This document shows, piece after piece, positions 6,388 through 8,657 of a DNA stretch of 8,657 bases; position 1 is the first letter of the stretch; the number at the start of each line of letters is the position of its first letter. The DNA is from an uncultured Oscillospiraceae bacterium (GTDB lineage: Bacteria > Bacillota > Clostridia > Oscillospirales > Oscillospiraceae): assembly GCA_934569425.1 (NCBI GenBank), contig CAKTKM010000056.1, positions 1-8,657 of the forward strand, in the 5' to 3' direction. The notes beneath the pieces are model-generated. The model had not been told where the DNA came from. It was given only the letters and a program-made list of their open reading frames with translations, and searched no databases. Made by a program: the position numbers and the translations under genes.

Positions 6388-7833
6388 TTATCGCATCTCT
6401 TTCAGGTGCTGTGCCACGATCTCCCGCTCATCCATGTGGTAGTGGCGGTGGTCGATCTCCTGATAGTCCTCGTGTCCCTTGCCGGCCAGCACGATCACAT
6501 CGCCGCTCTGGGCGTGATCCATGGCGTAGTGGATGGCCTTGACCCGATCCGGCTCCACGGCATAGGCGGTGCAGCCCTTCATACCGGCCAGAATGTCCTG
6601 AATGATGGCCATAGGCTCCTCGGTACGGGGATTGTCAGAGGTAACGATGGTGAAATCCGCCAGCCGGGCGGCGATCTCGCCCATAACGGGGCGCTTGGTG
6701 CGGTCACGGTCGCCGCCGCAGCCGAACACCACCACAGTGCGCCCCTTGGCGAAGCCCCGTACCGATGTCAGTACGTTTTCCAGCGCGTCGGGCTTGTGGG
6801 CGTAGTCGTTGAGAACCGTGAAGTCACGGCCGGGGGTGGGGATGATCTCCATGCGCCCCTTCACGCCGTGGTTTCGCGCCAGCGCGTCGGCGCACTCGCC
6901 GATGGGTACGCCCAGATTCCAGCAGGCGGCGATGGCGTCCAGCGTATTATATACGGTGAACATGGCCGGTATGCCCACATGGACATGCGCCCAGTCGGTA
7001 TCCGCCTGTGCGTCATAGTCCACGCTGCCGGCGTGCAGCCGGATGTTTTGGGCGCTGAGATCCGCCTCACCCTTGGCGCTGTAGCTGAAGGTGCGGCAGG
7101 GACAGTGGGTCAGCATCCGCTCATGCCACGGATCGTCGGCGTTGTAGATGGCCACGTCGCAGCGCTCGAAGAGGATGGCCTTGGCGTCGCAGTAATCCTC
7201 CATGGTGTGATGAAAGTCCAGATGATCCTGACTGAGATTGGTGAAGATGCCCACGGCAAAGCGGATGCCGTAGACCCGATCCAGAGACAGCGCGTGGGAG
7301 GAGACCTCCATCACCACATGGGTGCAGCCGGCGTCGGACATTTGGCGGAACAGGCGGTGCAGCTCAAAGGATTCCGGCGTGGTGCGCTCGGTATGCAGCG
7401 CCTTGTCGCCGATCATGTTCTGGATGGTTCCTACCAATCCCACCTTGGCGCCGGCCTTCTGCTCCAGAATGCTCTTGATGAGATAGGTGGAGGTGGTTTT
7501 GCCGCTGGTGCCGGTAACGCCGACCATGGTCATCTCCCTGGCGGGATGATCGAACCAGTTGCCCGCCATCAGCGCCAGCGCCTTGCGGGAGTCCGGCACC
7601 TGAACATAGGGCGCGCCGCCCTCCGGGATCTGCTGGCAGACCACGCAGACGGCGCCCTTTTCCAGCGCCATGGGGATGAACCGGTGGCCGTCCACAGCCT
7701 CTCCGCTGATGGCCACGAACACGCTGCCCGCTTCGGTGGTGCGGGAGTCGTAGCTGACGCCGGTAATCTCCTGTTCCGGATCGGCGGTGACGGAGAGAAT
7801 GTCCAGCCCTTGCAGTAGATCCTTCAGTTTCAT
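6388..7833 (-). CDS. murE: UDP-N-acetylmuramoyl-L-alanyl-D-glutamate--2,6-diaminopimelate ligase (MurE)
   Basis: This cytosolic ATP-dependent Mur ligase adds the third residue to the peptidoglycan stem peptide. The 481-residue protein has three domains: an N-terminal UDP-binding domain (about 1-100), a central ATPase domain with the P-loop TGTSGKTT (107-114), and a C-terminal ligase domain. Also visible are TTPES (151-155), EVSSHAL (176-182), Lys218 in DAKAILF (the likely carbamylated Mg-ligand), NDYAHKPDALENVL (342-355), GCGGDRDRTKRP (371-382) and AGKGHEDYQ (450-458). The specificity motif DNPR (400-403) is that of meso-diaminopimelate enzymes; lysine-adding enzymes differ here. The frame stays open upstream to an ATG at 7929, but the start at 7833 is chosen because AAAGGAG lies eight bases before it, MKLKDLL matches the family N-terminus, and the longer form would run across the probable promoter. 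The P-loop Ser in place of the common Asn (TGTNGKTT) and the Lys in YAHKP (usually YAHTP) are mild deviations. Confidence 0.97.
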   Translation of the reverse strand: MKLKDLLQGLDILSVTADPEQEITGVSYDSRTTEAGSVFVAISGEAVDGHRFIPMALEKGAVCVVCQQIPEGGAPYVQVPDSRKALALMAGNWFDHPAREMTMVGVTGTSGKTTSTYLIKSILEQKAGAKVGLVGTIQNMIGDKALHTERTTPESFELHRLFRQMSDAGCTHVVMEVSSHALSLDRVYGIRFAVGIFTNLSQDHLDFHHTMEDYCDAKAILFERCDVAIYNADDPWHERMLTHCPCRTFSYSAKGEADLSAQNIRLHAGSVDYDAQADTDWAHVHVGIPAMFTVYNTLDAIAACWNLGVPIGECADALARNHGVKGRMEIIPTPGRDFTVLNDYAHKPDALENVLTSVRGFAKGRTVVVFGCGGDRDRTKRPVMGEIAARLADFTIVTSDNPRTEEPMAIIQDILAGMKGCTAYAVEPDRVKAIHYAMDHAQSGDVIVLAGKGHEDYQEIDHRHYHMDEREIVAQHLKEMR

Positions 7834-7861
7834 GGAAAAATCTCCTTTGACACGGTATTCA

Positions 7862-7876
7862 GGCGGCAGATCCGCC
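7862..7876 (-). other. Hairpin near the 5' end of the murE leader
   Basis: GGCGG and CCGCC form a 5-bp stem with a 5-base loop, directly after the predicted murE transcription start. It could stabilise the 5' end of the transcript. It lies well upstream of the ribosome binding site, and no riboswitch fold is recognised. The short stem makes chance plausible. Confidence 0.25.
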
Positions 7877-7884
7877 CGCTGCCC

Positions 7885-7893
7885 AGTATAGCA
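7885..7893 (-). promoter_or_regulatory. Probable extended -10 promoter of murE
   Basis: On the minus strand TGC-TATACT gives an extended -10 element (TGn followed by a 5/6 match to TATAAT), with transcription expected near 7878 and a leader of about 45 bases to the murE ATG. Seventeen bases upstream is only TTCCGT, a poor -35, which is tolerated with an extended -10. It lies in the 116-base gap between the PBP gene and murE, one of the two largest gaps in the window. Activity is inferred; read-through from the PBP gene is also likely because no strong terminator is seen. Confidence 0.45.
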
Positions 7894-7949
7894 GGCAGAA
7901 AACGCAAACGGAATGGGAGAAACTGCCAACTTTTGGGCAGATCCTGCGG

Positions 7950-8657
7950 TCAGTCCCGCACGGTGGTGTCGCCCAGCCGCACGGTCACGACGGTTCCGGC
8001 GGGTACCTCGGTTCCCGCCTCCAGCTCCTGACTGAACACCAGAACGGTGCTGGATTCCGAGCTGGTGGTGCCGGTAAAGCGGATCAGAAGCCCGGCGTTG
8101 GCGACAGCGGTGTTGGCCTCGGCGGCGGTGCGCCCCACCAGAGAGGGTACCTTACACATCTTATCCGGTTTCTCCGTTCCGGCATACAGGACTACCGTGG
8201 ATTTGCCGGGAATAATGGCGCCGCCAACGGGCGTCTGATCGGTGATGCTCTCGCCGTCGCCCTCCACCTTGCAGGTGAAGCCCCGCTCCTTCATACGCTC
8301 CTTGGCCTCCTCCACCGTCATACCGATGACGTTGGGGACGGTGGTATCCACGCCCATCAGCTCCTCGGCGCTGTAGCTGGGCTCAATGCCCAGATAGGGC
8401 AGGATCTCCGACATAATGGCGCTGGAATAGGGCGCCACCATGTTGCCGCCGGACACATAGGTGCCGGTGGCGCGGCTGGGGGTATCCATGGTAATGAGCA
8501 TCATGATCTGGGGATCGTCCGCCGGCGCAAAGCACAGAAAGGACACCACCACGTCGCCGGTCTGTCCCTTGTCGGCCGTGCCGGTCTTGCCGCCGATGCG
8601 GTAGCCCGCCACCTGGCCGTTTTTGCCGGTGCCGCTGGCCACCACATATTCCAGACA
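7950..8657 (-). CDS. Class B penicillin-binding protein with two PASTA domains, C-terminal 235 residues (5' end cut by window edge)
   Basis: This is the C-terminal part of a septal or spore-cortex transpeptidase (FtsI/PbpB/SpoVD group) that cross-links peptidoglycan outside the membrane. The frame is open to the right edge. The visible part of the transpeptidase domain contains the conserved third active-site motif KTGT (24-27 of the fragment) in YRIGGKTGTA, then SFLCFAPADDPQIMMLITMDTP. The catalytic Ser (SxxK) and SxN motifs lie outside the window. After it come two PASTA domains: about 105-160 (VPNVIGMTVEEAKERMKERG onward) and about 168-230 (VPSLVGRTAAEANTAVANAG onward). PASTA domains bind peptidoglycan or lipid II and mark Gram-positive enzymes. 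B. subtilis SpoVD carries one and PbpB two, so domain count alone leans to PbpB-like, but Clostridia clusters often hold a single SpoVD-annotated gene here, just before murE. I therefore leave the symbol open. The downstream SEDS gene is its likely glycosyltransferase partner. Confidence 0.93.
   Translation of the reverse strand, partial: CLEYVVASGTGKNGQVAGYRIGGKTGTADKGQTGDVVVSFLCFAPADDPQIMMLITMDTPSRATGTYVSGGNMVAPYSSAIMSEILPYLGIEPSYSAEELMGVDTTVPNVIGMTVEEAKERMKERGFTCKVEGDGESITDQTPVGGAIIPGKSTVVLYAGTEKPDKMCKVPSLVGRTAAEANTAVANAGLLIRFTGTTSSESSTVLVFSQELEAGTEVPAGTVVTVRLGDTTVRD

Noticed and set aside
6406..7818. A 470-codon open frame on the plus strand opposite murE
   Set aside because: It is antisense to an intact murE, with repetitive low-complexity His/Gly/Val/Ala composition and no recognisable domain. 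It is a shadow of biased codon use.
7834..7929. A longer MurE start at 7929 adding 32 residues
   Set aside because: The extension has no family match, spans the probable promoter and leader hairpin, and lacks a ribosome binding site. The start at 7833 has AAAGGAG at good spacing.
7923..7940. A possible terminator after the PBP gene (CTGCC-N8-GGCAG followed by TTTCT)
   Set aside because: The 5-bp stem with an interrupted T-run is weak. It is better described as part of the motif cluster around the murE promoter.

Overview
This window is part of a division and cell wall (dcw) gene cluster. Every protein-coding gene lies on the minus strand, so transcription runs from high to low coordinates. 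The DNA is GC-rich. The gene set, the PASTA-tailed penicillin-binding protein, the strong AGGAGG-type ribosome binding sites and the diaminopimelate-type MurE point to a Gram-positive anaerobe of class Clostridia. An Oscillospiraceae-like gut bacterium (relatives of Flavonifractor or Oscillibacter) is my best guess, but this is inferred from protein style and gene order, not from a database match.

In transcription order the window holds: the C-terminal part of a class B penicillin-binding protein (SpoVD/FtsI type, cut by the window's right edge); murE with its own probable promoter; mraY; an ftsW/spoVE SEDS glycosyltransferase; murG; murA; ftsQ/divIB; then a near-consensus promoter driving ftsZ, which is cut by the left edge. 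Spacing from murE through ftsQ is 20 to 90 bases, which fits one long transcript. The two larger gaps, 116 bases before murE and 139 bases before ftsZ, are where the promoters are seen. No stretch over 300 bases lacks a gene.

The genes cover several steps of one pathway. MurA commits UDP-GlcNAc to peptidoglycan. MurE adds meso-diaminopimelate to the stem peptide. MraY makes lipid I and MurG makes lipid II. The SEDS protein polymerises glycan and the class B PBP cross-links it. FtsQ/DivIB and FtsZ belong to the divisome that directs septal synthesis. Relative to the classic cluster, murF, murD, murC, murB and ftsA are absent from the places where they often sit, so those functions must be encoded elsewhere.

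I see no mobile element, CRISPR array, tRNA or rRNA, and no sign of an undescribed system. The coding content is an ordinary housekeeping cluster. The points worth a second look are in the intergenic DNA: a palindrome inside the ftsZ promoter spacer, clustered CTGCC/GGCAG motifs around the murE promoter, and a hairpin between mraY and ftsW that looks like a piece of a dispersed intergenic repeat.
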